Under the pieces are notes generated by a model. The model saw nothing but the letters and a program-made list of their open reading frames with translations. It had not been told where the DNA came from and made no database searches. From Echinostoma caproni (taxonomy: Eukaryota > Platyhelminthes > Trematoda > Plagiorchiida > Echinostomatidae): DNA of 64,000 nt. Shown here piece by piece: positions 24,911 to 35,599 of this stretch. A program made the position numbers and the translations under genes. The stretch is from NCBI GenBank assembly GCA_900618425.1, contig UZAN01039762.1:1-64000 (forward strand), in the 5' to 3' direction. Each line of letters begins with the position of its first letter. The first letter of the stretch is position 1.

Positions 24911-25181
24911 CTAGAAACGCAATGTGGTTATATCGGTGATTGTTAGGCGAGACCTATTGCCAAATGTTATAGACAGTTTTTCGAATTCCGGTGAACCGAT
25001 TATCTTGGCTAAATCAATAAAATTATTCGGGTAAGCCAAAGTAACCATATATTGGCCCACAATTCTTTCCATAACAAAGCGTCTGGGAACTTTGAAAGCA
25101 TGTTTGTCTTCTGGAATTACTGTTATTACGTTTGAATATTTGAGAAGAGCATACATAAGATTACAATTATTAAACGATTGA
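24911..25181 (-). CDS. Possible terminal coding exon, unknown gene
   Basis: A 90-codon open frame on the minus strand begins directly after a good splice acceptor (TATTTTTTGCCTTAG, intron side above 25181) and ends with TAG at 24911-24913. The protein is of ordinary composition, with segments such as FKVPRRFVMERIVGQYMVTL and IGSPEFEKLSITFGNRS. An AATAAA lies about 105 bases downstream on the same strand. No family is recognised and no upstream exon could be joined to it. A chance open frame next to a chance acceptor is quite possible. Confidence 0.3.
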
Positions 25182-25398
25182 CTAAGGCAAAAAATAGCAT
25201 TTGTACACCAATTTGATTATATTTTCTATCATTGATGTTCTCAGAGTGTGAAGTGGAATTGATGACTGGAAATAAGACGTTTGTATCGATATTGCACTAA
25301 AAAAAACAACTTTTCATCAGGGAAATTAACCAGAGATTCGAACTGCTGTGTGAATGTGAATATTTAACCAGATTCATAAGCAGTCTTATTTTCAATAG

Positions 25399-25629
25399 GT
25401 TAATGAAGCGCATCGAATAATGAAAGTGACTGGTAGTTCTCACATAATATACCAAGATGTTAATGGTGCAGATTACAATTGTTTGCCATTTGAGAAATAC
25501 GAATTGAATGAGTACTTAGTCGAAGTGAGGTGTAAGCAACTAACACAGTTGGGCGGAGATCTAGTTTTTGTTGGCTGGTTATATGTGCGCTATTATTTGG
25601 CCAACAGAAGCGTATTTATGTCATGTTGA
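25399..25629 (+). CDS. Possible terminal coding exon, unknown gene
   Basis: The open frame of 77 codons starts exactly after TTATTTTCAATAG, a plausible acceptor whose final TAG is an in-frame stop, and ends with TGA at 25627-25629. An AATAAA follows at 25631-25636. The protein contains VNEAHRIMKVTGSSHIIYQD and PFEKYELNEYLVEVRCKQLT. No family is recognised. It lies on the strand opposite the candidate exon at 24911-25181, and the two implied genes would overlap, so at least one of them is probably wrong. Confidence 0.27.
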   Translation, partial: VNEAHRIMKVTGSSHIIYQDVNGADYNCLPFEKYELNEYLVEVRCKQLTQLGGDLVFVGWLYVRYYLANRSVFMSC

Positions 25630-26713
25630 AAATAAAATAACAAACCAATTGGGAAACAGTGAATAACCATTACATTTTCTTCCCAATGATATTTTGATTT
25701 CGAGCTATCCGAAAACCAATAATCAACGATAGTCAATCAATTTTTATTTTTGTTTATGTGTTTTACTACAATCAATTGTTCAAGATACAACTCGAAAAGC
25801 AGTAGCAAAGATTGTAGCATTTTTCACATTCCTAACGCATCCTTCGGTTATTGCTAATTTCGATCAGTTGGTTTTCGTCGTCATTATTTCTTGCTCTGCA
25901 CCGTTCATCCTGATGTTTGAACACGATTAGATGAATCAGCACGAAATTTATTGTATTTCGCTGAAATCTTACTTGATTCCTCACTCTCAGTCAAAGTGGC
26001 GGCTCAGGATATTGCTCACTTGAACTGAAATGCGCGAATCAGTTACGGCAGAACCTATTCATTTTACTGCACATCACATCATGCCTTTCAGTCAAATAAT
26101 TCACATAATTCAACTTATGACATCAGTATCGAGACTAACATTTGATAAACGCTACTAAACTGATAGTACAGTTTTAGAAGTGCAAGGAAGTATCACAGTA
26201 CAATGATTTTTTGCAAAATCTATGAAAACGTCTTATCATACATCAACCGGCCAGTCATTCCAGCTACTCATATGAACACAAAACTCGAGGTATCAAAAGA
26301 ATAGGAAATAAAGTATTCGGATATCCAATTGGATGCGACCACGTACACAGTCCTCTCAAATAGCCTCGAAAGTCCGTTTTTGATTTCCTTGGCAATCACA
26401 TGACACAATTAACAAATAAGTAGGAGTCATCTCTCGTAATGACTGGAGCTGTTCAATTCACTGTGTCATGGCAACCGTGCATCACTTGGACCGATAGGCT
26501 ATCTCATGTTGCGTATGCTTTAAAGTTTAAGTTGTTGTGGACGAAATTTTATAAAACACTAAAATAACCTATTTTTAAACTTCAGTGAACCCGCGTAAAG
26601 CACTAGAACAATGTTAAAATCTCCGAATTATCGGTGCAAACACTGTAAGCGAAAAAAGAAACCAACCTATAACAATTCTTACAATAAAAGTTTAACTTTC
26701 ACGTAAAACGGGT

Positions 26714-26978
26714 AAGTCCGAAGACAATAGTGCGAGAGAAATTCCTTTCCCATACTTTCATCGGTCGCGTACGTATAACATTGAACCAAATAAACAAATG
26801 AAGCGAATCAACGAATCTAGTTAAGTTTCACAACCACAAACACACGCACATACACAGTAAACCCTGACTATAGATTTCTTGATTCACTTCATTTGTCTCT
26901 TTTGTTGAACGTTATACATACGCGACCGATGAGAGTATACAAAAGGAATTCCTCTCTCAGTGTTTGTCTTCCGACTTG
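26714..26978. repeat. Inverted repeat, arms about 105 bp, roughly 80% identical
   Basis: Left arm 26714-26820 (plus) and right arm 26871-26978 (minus) align almost end to end, including a shared CATCGGTCGCGTA block and a shared ACAAATGAAG block. They are separated by a 50-base loop. As RNA this would form a long imperfect hairpin. It could be a foldback or MITE-like element, or two copies of one repeat in opposite orientation. No terminal target duplication was found. The frame 26889-27110 on the minus strand lies partly inside the right arm and is not treated as a gene. Confidence 0.7.
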
Positions 26979-27214
26979 CCTGTTCAAATTCATTACGGGA
27001 CCTAAATGTTCTAATTTTACCTGAACGTTAACTAACATACCCTTCAAATCGAAAATCTGATCAAAATTACCGGTTTTCAAGTCAAACTCTTCTGAAGTCA
27101 AGCTAACCACATTAGATTAACAGTTAATTGTGTGTAAACATGTAGCATAGGTTATACGGATTTGGTCATAGCACCCTACTACTTTCATACTCCTGAGAAA
27201 TCCTCAGTTCATCC

Positions 27215-27370
27215 AGTCAAACACACGCTCTGGAAGTGCATAGACTCGAGCTTTGTTGCAGTTAGTGTGCATCAGTCCTGTATGTCTACCCTCCCGTCTG
27301 GGATTTGAACTCCCGAAAACTCTCATGAAAAGCATGTGTTACCCGTGTGTTAACTGGCTTACACTGCAGC
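27215..27370 (-). mobile_element. tRNA-headed SINE copy (family A), decayed hammerhead
   Basis: On the minus strand: TAAGCCAGTTAACACACGGG (A-box-like, near 27340-27360), then a good B box GAGTTCAAATCCC (27300-27312). After a short linker come GGACTGATGCACACTAACTG and CTCGAGTCTATGCACTTCC. The last part resembles the GTC cleavage site, stem I and tail start of the family, and CTGATG is a trace of the ribozyme core. The GAAA side is lost. Confidence 0.5.
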
Positions 27371-28498
27371 TGACGATAATGACCAATTCAAGTTTGTTCA
27401 GGTTTCTTCAACAACAGAGTTAATTGCTGCAAGGTTTTCAGTGAATTCTCAAAACCATTACAATCATATTTATGTAGGTAAATCTTGGGCAGGGAGGTGT
27501 TCTGTTGGAGTCAAACGGTTAGGGTAAATTAATTAAAGCAAAGAAGTGAGTTAGGTACATTTGTGTCTCCAGTTCTGTTGTTCAGATAAGAATGAGTTGC
27601 ATAAGTGTTGGTAATTAATTTGGGTCATCACAGTGCTCCCACGTGATGTGTTTGCTTTGGGGACGTTGTAGTGCCTGAACAAGTGTTTCTTGAGCGCACA
27701 AGTCTGGATTCAATAAGCGGATGATAATTGCCTCGGCTACCGCTAGCACCTTTTACTGGAGACAAACGTGTCCCTAGTCCACTCCTTTGCTTTAATTATT
27801 TGACCTTGACTGTCTGACCCGCAAATCACCCTCCCGCTGTTTTCTTACATAAATTTGATGGTATCAGCTTGAGAACAACAAACGATTAGTAGCTCTTGTC
27901 AGTCCCCGTGTAATCTGACTGGTACAGTCATCTTCTTTGAGAGAAGACCGGAGATTAAATTCCTGATAGAAAGATTAATATACAATATCAGATAACTCTG
28001 GCAAGATACAAATTTAACTCCCGTACTTTCTGAGTCTAAGAGTGACTGGGTGAAATCAATACTAAATAAGGTCTGAGGAATCATCTGTCTAAAAGTCAAT
28101 TGGGCTCTTTTTCTTACCTGTTGTGAGAACGGATTGGGACTACTTGGTCATTTTAAATATGCATTCGGTTAGCACAACCAATGTTGATTAAATATGCTCA
28201 AGAGTGAGCGAAAATCTCGTTAAAATGGTCTCTAAACGTGCACAAAACCCTTGACTGATAACAATTAGAAACGACAATCACGGGCAAGAACGATGCTAAC
28301 TGTCACACTTGGATGGAAAAACATAATTCCAAACTACGATACTTCCGGTGTTTACTAATTTTATTAGTATACCGGTTAGGAGTTGTTCAGAACGCTTAGA
28401 GACACCAAACTGACAGGATATCAATACGACGATGGATGCAGAGCAAGCATTTGTGAAACTTTTCGGTTGTATTTGGACATATTGACCATCAATTCCAG

Positions 28499-28714
28499 TT
28501 TAAACATGCAGTGATGTTTTGGTCAGCCCAAATAAAACTGGATCCGGAGATGCATTTTGCTATGGATTCCATGCAGATCATTGTAAATTGGGTTAGGAAA
28601 TTCAGCATAGTGCAACGGAAACAATTACAAGAAAAAAGTCCTTCAGAATCGTTTGCATCAATGTGGATTGAAGTTACCACTCAACAGATAGCCAAAATCC
28701 ATATTGCAAATCAG
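28499..28714 (+). CDS. Possible internal coding exon, unknown gene
   Basis: Open frame of 72 codons between CATCAATTCCAG (acceptor-like) and CAG followed by GTTGAG (donor-like), in phase 0 at both ends. The peptide includes DPEMHFAMDSMQIIVNWVRK and EKSPSESFASMWIEVTTQQI, normal for a globular protein. The frame stays open upstream and runs to a TAG at 28732, so a terminal exon is also possible. No family is recognised. Confidence 0.2.
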
Positions 28715-29299
28715 GTTGAGCTAGTGAGCTAGTAACATTTCAAACAGACAGTTATCCACACTCAGATTATATTTACGATTGGTTGAGAAAATGGGGATTT
28801 TCGATCATCAATCTACTGTGGTAACAGTACCAGCTTAATGAACTCGATTGCACCCAAGAGAAACGTATTGTACGAACAATGTGTGAACCAAACTGCACTT
28901 GTTATGTTCACCCATGAACTTAATCTGTCAGTTTATTAGGTTCTTGCTTGTTGTCTGCAAAAACACAGAAACGATTGGATATAGAAAAAACCTTGACGAG
29001 TCATTGCAATAATTCTGTGCTAGAGGCTGTGTGCTAGATACTTTCAACTACAGCCAACTGAACGCCAGGTCTGATTTGCATTGGTGTTATTAAGATCACT
29101 ATCTGAATAAGTGAACAAACGTTCGCAGTAGCACATGACTGATACTTGCTGCTGCTGATACTTGCAGCTCGTCAGGTACACGTATCCAGTTATTCCTGTA
29201 CTCGTACCAGACCTATGAGCTTGTATTACTTTAGTGGTGAATATCTGGGTATTTGTCCAGTAATTCGTTTAACACTGGGTATACGGAAGTGTTGGCGCA

Positions 29300-29460
29300 T
29301 TGTTGGCCTTCGGTTGCGTAGCTCAGTGGAGCACTATTTTTAACTTCAGAGAACTCAAGGGTTCGTGGTTTACCGCCAGACTTCATTGTACAACCTCTGC
29401 ACCACTGTTGAGGTCCAACAAGAGGAAACAGTTGTTTTGTGCTCTTCGAATTCGATCAGT
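29300..29460 (+). mobile_element. tRNA-headed SINE copy (family A) with near-complete hammerhead
   Basis: A perfect A-box match TAGCTCAGTGG (29319-29329) and a B-box-like GGTTCGTGGTT (29360-29370) sit at tRNA spacing. Thirty bases on comes a hammerhead remnant. The strength of the pol III boxes makes this one of the clearest tRNA-like heads in the window. It cannot fold as a normal tRNA: the anticodon region and acceptor stem do not pair. Confidence 0.65.
29400..29443 (+). ncRNA. Hammerhead ribozyme remnant (core mutated)
   Basis: Reads GCACCACTGTTGAGGTCC, then AACAAGAGGAAACAGTTG, then TTTTGTGC. Against the hammerhead core, CTGATGAG has become CTGTTGAG (A6 to T) and CGAAAC has become GGAAAC. 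GCAC at the start pairs with GTGC at the end (stem I), and AC-AGTT-GT keeps the short helix III with a tetraloop. Probably inactive. Confidence 0.55.
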
Positions 29461-30950
29461 AATTTGTATTCTAGGTGCCAGAAAATATTTTTATACTTAA
29501 CTAAGCTCAATTTAGTTCTCAGATTTTGCAGACCTCTTTGCAAAGGATATAAATACGGTAAGCCCTGGTACCATAAGAAATTGAATATTATAACGAAACA
29601 AGACTCGGAATTGAAGCCAATCTCATTCACAAAGCCACATTTTTGAGTCAGTGGCTGATGATATAAACAGTTTGAAGTTTATATGAAGCATATAAAAAAG
29701 CATGAAATAATGAGTACGCAAATTCGCAGCGTGATTCGAATGTACAGACTTCACATTATTCACGTAGTACAGGGGGATGGACACACGCAAATGTGCAGGC
29801 AAATTGAAGTCTCCATGGTTAGATACCGCGAGGCGAAACGTTTTGATATAATGCTATATGCCGCCGAGAGAACTGAACAGCGAAGGTGGGTGTAGAAGAA
29901 AAAAATATGGATACGGTCATCAGTCAAGGTGAAGGTGGTTGGAGTTGTTTGCAGATTTGCCCTAGGATACCAAGTGACACAGACGACTTGGTGCGAGGAC
30001 AAACACGAGTTGTTAAGACGGCGTCAATAATACCCGCTCTAGTCGTTAATTTCACAGACAGGATGTGAATGAGCTCTGTATAGGTGAAACCGGAATAAAC
30101 ATGTTCCTCATGCACGGAAAACGTGATTCGTTGCACTAAAAAATCCGATGAAACTACCTCATCTCTCGCATTTGAATGTATGAACAAGCGGCTGATATAC
30201 TGACAGGGAGACAATCCTAGATGTATCTAAATTTTAATCAAATTATAAATACGCGGAACGGGAAAGAACAAAGCAATTATACTGTGGCAATGACCGAATA
30301 CATGTGAAAAAACCTTAAAGAAAAAGTAGCCACGTATTTTGATTAAATTCTTGTACATAGGGGTCAGTTTTTCGTCATTTAAGAACTGTCACACCTGAAT
30401 TGTTTTGGATCTGTCTAAACTACTGAACACCACTCAGTAAAACCAACTAAGAGAGAAATTCCCATAATTTTCTTTTTACAGTTTCTTTTTCATGCATGCA
30501 AATTATTGGTTGAAAGTTTAAAAAGCTCAACAGATGTTTTTCTCGGTCATTTTGTCCAATAATATTTGTTGTTTAAAAAATGTCCATTATTCAGATGTTT
30601 CTACGTGTTTTGAATTATTTCATCAAATAAAATTATACACCTAGTCAACTGGGATGACACCCAAACCCTTGATAAACCACAATGTGAAAGTTATGAGTTC
30701 TCGTCGTATTTCTTTTTTATTTATTCTCATGACTTTTCATTTAAACTAACCTCGTAACAGTTAGTGAACATTCAACGTTCCTAGTAATCACTCTCATGAT
30801 ATCCTCTGCTCCGTTAAAACACCACATAGGGGCTCAAAATTCAATTATATACCATTGAGTTGAACCTCTCCCCCCATAAAATGTCGAGCCCGTTTGTCTC
30901 GTGCACATTTTGGAGAGAAATGAACTTTCAAGTGTGTAATGAAGAATTTT
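29461..30950. other. No supported gene
   Basis: Short overlapping frames on both strands near 29.7-30.2 kb show no domain and no splice support. Nothing else recognised. Confidence 0.5.
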
Positions 30951-31016
30951 ATTCCATTTCAAATGTGAATTCGTCGTGTAGGTAGCAAATGAAGCGTGAG
31001 CTGAAAACCTAGGGAA

Positions 31017-31059
31017 CACTGAACAGCTGTTTCGACCTGGTTGTGTCTCATCAGCAGTG
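31017..31059 (-). ncRNA. Type I hammerhead ribozyme, core complete
   Basis: Read on the minus strand: stem I 5' strand CACTG, core CTGATGAG (31047-31054), stem II closed by GAC/GTC, core CGAAAC (31029-31034), helix III AC-AGCT-GT with a tetraloop, cleavage-site base U, then stem I 3' strand CAGTG. All conserved core bases are present. The very short helix III capped by a self-complementary tetraloop is the form found in metazoan retrotransposon hammerheads (Sm-alpha has AC-GCGC-GT). The cleavage triplet is GUU here, GUC in three sister copies, so this copy may be slower. Self-cleavage is predicted between 31022 and 31021. Activity is not shown. Confidence 0.8.
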
Positions 31060-31078
31060 CGAGTCCATCAACCCAACT

Positions 31079-31093
31079 GGAGATGAAACCCGG
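31079..31093 (-). promoter_or_regulatory. Degenerate pol III B box of SINE
   Basis: CCGGGTTTCATCTCC on the minus strand aligns with GGTTCGANTCC with a few differences. Spacing from the A box is tRNA-like. Related copies (36,232 and 56,986) hold better B boxes in the same place, which supports the assignment. Confidence 0.6.
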
Positions 31094-31122
31094 AACTTCA
31101 CAGGCAGAACGCAAGTGTGCTA

Positions 31123-31134
31123 CCCACTCGGCCA
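31123..31134 (-). promoter_or_regulatory. Pol III A box of SINE
   Basis: TGGCCGAGTGGG on the minus strand, a perfect match to TGGCNNAGTGG, placed about 30 bases upstream of the B-box-like element as in a tRNA gene. Confidence 0.7.
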
Positions 31135-31228
31135 TCAGGTAGTTGATCAAACCGTTTTTCATTTTTCATTTACACTGTATAGCATAACCCATCTTTGCGA
31201 GCTTGTTGCAGGTCACAACCTGCGGTGC

Positions 31229-31366
31229 GTCGAGGCTAAAGGACTGTGAGTCGTTGCTAAAGTAGTTCGGGTTTTGGCTAAACGAATGTCAACGTTAAAG
31301 GATTGTGGGTTTTCCCTTAAGAATAACGGGTCGAGGCTGAAGGACTGCGGGTTTTGGCTAAAGCTT
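31229..31366 (+). repeat. Degenerate tandem repeat, three units
   Basis: Three imperfect units begin with GTCGAGGCTAAAGGACTGTG, GTCAACGTTAAAGGATTGTG and GTCGAGGCTGAAGGACTGCG, two of them with a GGGTTTTGGCTAAA motif. Unit length varies (about 40-58 bases). The array lies between the two head-to-head SINE-like units and could be the 5' end of the 440-bp unit or an independent minisatellite. Confidence 0.6.
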
Positions 31367-31384
31367 TAGGAGAAAAGGTGTGGT

Positions 31385-31826
31385 CCTTTTGTGTTCGCTT
31401 GCATGTAAAATCTCCTGGGTCTTCAAACCTCCGGGAATGACATGGACTTCAACATAACGCATTCTCAAGCCATACCCAATTAACCCTAAAATAGTTGTGT
31501 TGGTTGAGAATTTAAAGTTCAACAGTTAGAAACATCACAGGGTAGTTTAACGAGCACAGAAGGACCATAGATAACCTTTATGAACGTCTAAATGCGAGAA
31601 TAAATCCCAGACAAATAGAGACCAAATAATATTCATTGAGATGTTTTGTGAGAATCACCATGATCCTGTGTGCATTCTTGGTTTGCGCTCTGGTTTATCT
31701 TCACTTGGAGAAGCGGTTCGACTACGTGAAACCCAAACAGGTCAACACAGCTGTCCAGTGCTTCCTAGCTTTTCAGCTCACGCTTCATTTGCTACATACA
31801 CGACGAATTCGCCTTTGAAATCAAAT
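31385..31826 (+). mobile_element. 440-bp hammerhead-tailed repeat unit, copy 1
   Basis: Aligns over its whole length with the minus-strand copy at 52225-52655. Shared landmarks include GCATTCTCAAG followed by CATACCCAATTA, CAGACAAATAGAGACCAAAT, and GGTTTATCTTCAC. Its last 100 bases (from about 31,725) are the same hammerhead and tail module as family A: CCCAAACAGGTC, CAGCTGTCCAGTGCTTCC and CAGCTCACGCTTCATTTGCT. The 60-codon frame at 31636-31818 is also open in the other copy, but the two differ mostly by amino-acid-changing substitutions, so it is not under protein-level constraint. Confidence 0.7.
31725..31765 (+). ncRNA. Hammerhead remnant in the 440-bp unit
   Basis: CTACGTGAAACCCAAACAGG then TCAACACAGCTGTCCAGTGC. 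Stem II (ACC/GGT), helix III tetraloop AGCT, the GTC cleavage triplet and the stem I 3' strand CAGTGC are clear. The CTGATGAG and CGAAAC cores are mutated, so it should be inactive. Confidence 0.55.
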
Positions 31827-31829
31827 TAA

Positions 31830-34800
31830 GGAACAGTGACTAGTTTCCCCCACTGGTTGTCCATTCTGTCCTTGGCACAGACAGAAAGCGAAATAAGGCG
31901 ATCGTATTTGTGTCAAAATGAATAAAATATTTTCAAACACCCAGTGGTTGGAGCCTGTTAAAAAATCTTCCGTTATGACGACTATCGTTCAAAGACGACT
32001 TCTACCGCATCTAATGAGAGTGACTGATTGAAGTTATATCAAATATGTAGGATATAGGATGAACAAATTAGAGTCAACAGGAATATGTATATCGAGGTAG
32101 ATCATTCCTTTCACATTCTCCGAACCCGCTTTCTAGTCAGGTTAGAAAACAAAACGTATACATATATCATTGTTTAGTCTGAGAGAAAACGGAAAATTCA
32201 AAGTGGGTTTAAATGAACAGTTTTGGTTTTGCTTTAAGTCTTCTAGTGGATAAGTTAAGTCGTATTTTTATATGACTTACACAATTTCATGACCCCTTGG
32301 AAGACAGAAAGATAACCGAGAATAAGTTGAAATTTACGTCGTTTAACCAGAACTCAAAAGGATTCCATCGAGTTGGGAGAGTCCTTCAATTTCAATCTCG
32401 TGTAATCTACAACAGTAAGGGTTTAAATTGAACACGAAACACATGTAGTGCCCAGTGTCTAAATCATGTTCGAAAGGAAACAACTATACCATTTGAGATC
32501 ATATTGGCCACATAAAGATCGACGGAGTACTAAATGATGCATATATGGTTCCTTCGTCTAACCAACAATCGGGTGAATTTTTTAAATTTCCCCCAATTTA
32601 AACCATAGATTTGCATCAAACAGATCAACTGGCCAACTGCAATAAAAAGCAAGCAAACCTGCGGTACCGATTATGCATCAATAAAAAGGTAGGGGGGGGG
32701 ACAGCGAACTCCCAAATCCATCAAGTTTCTCAACATGTAAATAAAACGAAAAGTTAATTCCTTACAAATTTCACAGAGAGATAACTATAATAACCAATTG
32801 GAAAGTGTTCAACTTCAATTCTATACTTAACAATGCAGGGGAGAAGATGAGAACATCCTCTCAGTATATTTTCTTGTGGATGGTTTGTCGGACACTTCTG
32901 GAAATTTAATCCCATGAGATGGGCAGGCGTGTCAGTTTCAATAAGCATCAGAGGATTAGATTCAATACGCAACGCATAAATGGTGACATTGACTATAGTA
33001 AACCAGTCTTTGAAGTAGTTATTAATAAATATGCCAAAACGATCATGCAATCACGCATAATTTGTTTTGAATTATCGACTAAACCACTCCGTCTGGATGG
33101 ATTGTAGTGTATTTCGTAAGGTGCAAGGGGTGTGGCTTGTTGACCAAACTGTTTACATTATATTGTGGATATTTATTCAAGTCAAGTGTCCGTGGATTTA
33201 TTCAAGAAAACAATTTCAAAAAGACCGCCGCCTGACTATGAAGTGCATGCAAACAGTTCACAATGATCGCGTAGGTGGTACTCATACTCGACGGTAAAAC
33301 ACGCTTGCTCCAAAGGCTCCTCGTTTGATGTTCACTAGTCGAACATCACGTGACACAGTACCGTGGGTGGAATTACGATCAACCATGGTGATTTGCATGA
33401 GCCTCGTTCCGATGTGTTCATTCGCATTTAGGGAGGTTTTTAACCATCCGCCATGATAATGCGCCCCGGGTTACGGTACCGATTTACAGAGTTGGGTATT
33501 ATCATCTGTGGGTTGAATGCGAAACTAAATTGATTCGTGCTATTATCGGAAATGCTCCATTATAGGCTTGTTCTGTAGAATCAATCACGTTTTACTGCCT
33601 ACCTTGAAACTCACACGACAACTGAAGCGATCACCATTACACCATCAGAAAATAGTCGGGCTGGCAAATATACAAACTGTGCTTTAGTCCTTGTGCTACC
33701 CATAAATCGTTTACATTTAACCCGCTATTCGCGGTGCCGACTACGACTCATTATTGTCTCCATACAGTGGGGAATTTCACTGTTCGTTTGAGCTCACAAA
33801 GTCTTTAATGCACGCAAGCGGACGGCATGTTGGTCCCAGTGTAAAGGCACTATATCGAGTTAGAATTCAGACCACGGCATGTTTAGCTTCTGATACCCCG
33901 GCTGTTCTCATATCTTGCTGGCGAGGCTGACGATCCGCAGTTAGCCAGAAAAAAATACACCGGATGCCACTACGTCAGAGCTGTCGATCAACGTATTTTG
34001 AGCTACGATCAGGTCAAACCAGCCAGAACGGCACGCGGAAGAAGAAGCAACGTACATGCCAAGTGCGGACCAACACCAGCAGGGATTGACCAAAAGAAAG
34101 AGGTATGAATCATCCTGCCGCACGGTTAAGAATTGAATGTATATAATTGAACACGTACACCGGTTTTGAATTGGATCAATAAACGTTTTCCCAGCCAGTT
34201 CGCCTTCTCGCTACAATAGGACGTTAAAGTTTGTGAAAGATGACGCAAGATTGTGCTCATCCGAAGGAGTTTACACCAACCACATACACTGCAAAATTGT
34301 CCATCCTACTCTACCCACCTCGTGGTACTCACGACGCATTTTAACCGCTGGACATTAGCGCTTGGAATGCTCTGTTTTAGGTAATACTGTTTTAAACTGA
34401 ATAACTGTTACAAACTCTAAACGTTCAGTCAATAAACCAGGGAATGATAGGAGAGTTGGGTCATGCTACTGGAACGGTTTCTTATTAATTTCAATGTTTG
34501 ACCAATGGGGGAGTAAAAAATTCTGTTATCTAATTGTAAGCGACCAAATCACGTGGCTTAGTGGAACGCTCAGCAATGAAAATCTTCCATTATTTCACTT
34601 TACACTGTTCTCTTCTTTCGAAAAAACTTTGAAGGAGAGTGTTTTTCACAATGAAGTGTGCATTTTCCATTTGAAAACTTTCGGGGGTTCCAACAATTGC
34701 GGCTTGAGACGTTCGGGCACCTATAGCTTCAAACAAAATTTTGAATGGGTGATTTTTGATCACTTTTAAATACTTTACTTTCCTAGATCATTACGTACTG

Positions 34801-35595
34801 TTAGTTTCCTCCAGACGTGTTCTACACTGATCCTCAATACAGTAATCTTTAATGAGTAAACAGAATCACTCAATGTTATATATCTGCGGGAAATTGTCAA
34901 ACATTTTGATCATTCATTTGAATATAACATCGAACGTGTTGTGCTTCTAAATGACAGTTTGTTCAATCTTGCGGCTATCCTCTAAGCTTGTCCCTTCCTC
35001 TGACTGACTACATTCATGTATCTCCTCACCTCCCATGTAATTTGTCGTCTCCGGGTTTACTGTGTTCCAGTTGAAAATCTGCGGACACATCAATTCACTA
35101 ACTTCCGTGATAGCAATTTGTGCAAACTTAAGTTACAAAATGATTTTAACAGAAACAGAGAAGTGCATGTGAAGTATATACTATGGACGACATTGTTCCC
35201 CACGTATCCACAGAGTTCAAACTGTTTTGCATGTTTCAAAAATGCAATCCCTCCAATCAACATTTATTGTCATTCCAGCCTTGATTACTTACTTGGGTAA
35301 ATACTTTTTAAAACAACATTCTGTCTTATTTGACTGGGTAACTATCCGATCGACATAATTAGTTGCATTCAGTTTTATTAAACTGACCCGTTTGTTCCAT
35401 CAGATTATTGGAACATGTGAATTTGAAACTGAGTAATTTTTTTTTAATTTTCAACTCCGTTCACTACTCTAAAGATCACTTGAGACAAAATAGTGAAATA
35501 AATCTGATGTTCTCCGCAGATCTTATTTTGTGTTAGGTTAGTTTTTCGTGCTCGACTAATCAATTTAAATAGCACAAAAAGGCATCGATCTGAAC
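31830..35595. other. No supported gene
   Basis: Short frames only. A run of nine G at 32692-32700 is the one low-complexity feature seen. Confidence 0.55.
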
Positions 35596-35599
35596 AATA

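Larger units (their letters stand above)
30955..31160 (-). mobile_element. tRNA-headed SINE with intact hammerhead (family A, best copy)
   Basis: On the minus strand the order is: A box, tRNA-like middle, degenerate B box, a linker (GTTGGGTTGATGGACTC), the complete hammerhead, then a tail containing CAGCTCACGCTTCATTTGCT and ending near CGACGAATTC at about 30,970. Total about 205 bp. This head plus ribozyme layout is that of the Sm-alpha elements of schistosomes (established knowledge). The tail is shared with the 31.7, 52.2, 56.8 and 57.1 kb copies. Head-to-head with the 440-bp unit that starts at 31,385. Confidence 0.78.

Noticed and set aside
26889..27110. 73-codon minus-strand frame
   Set aside because: About a third of it lies within one arm of the long inverted repeat, and there is no recognisable domain.
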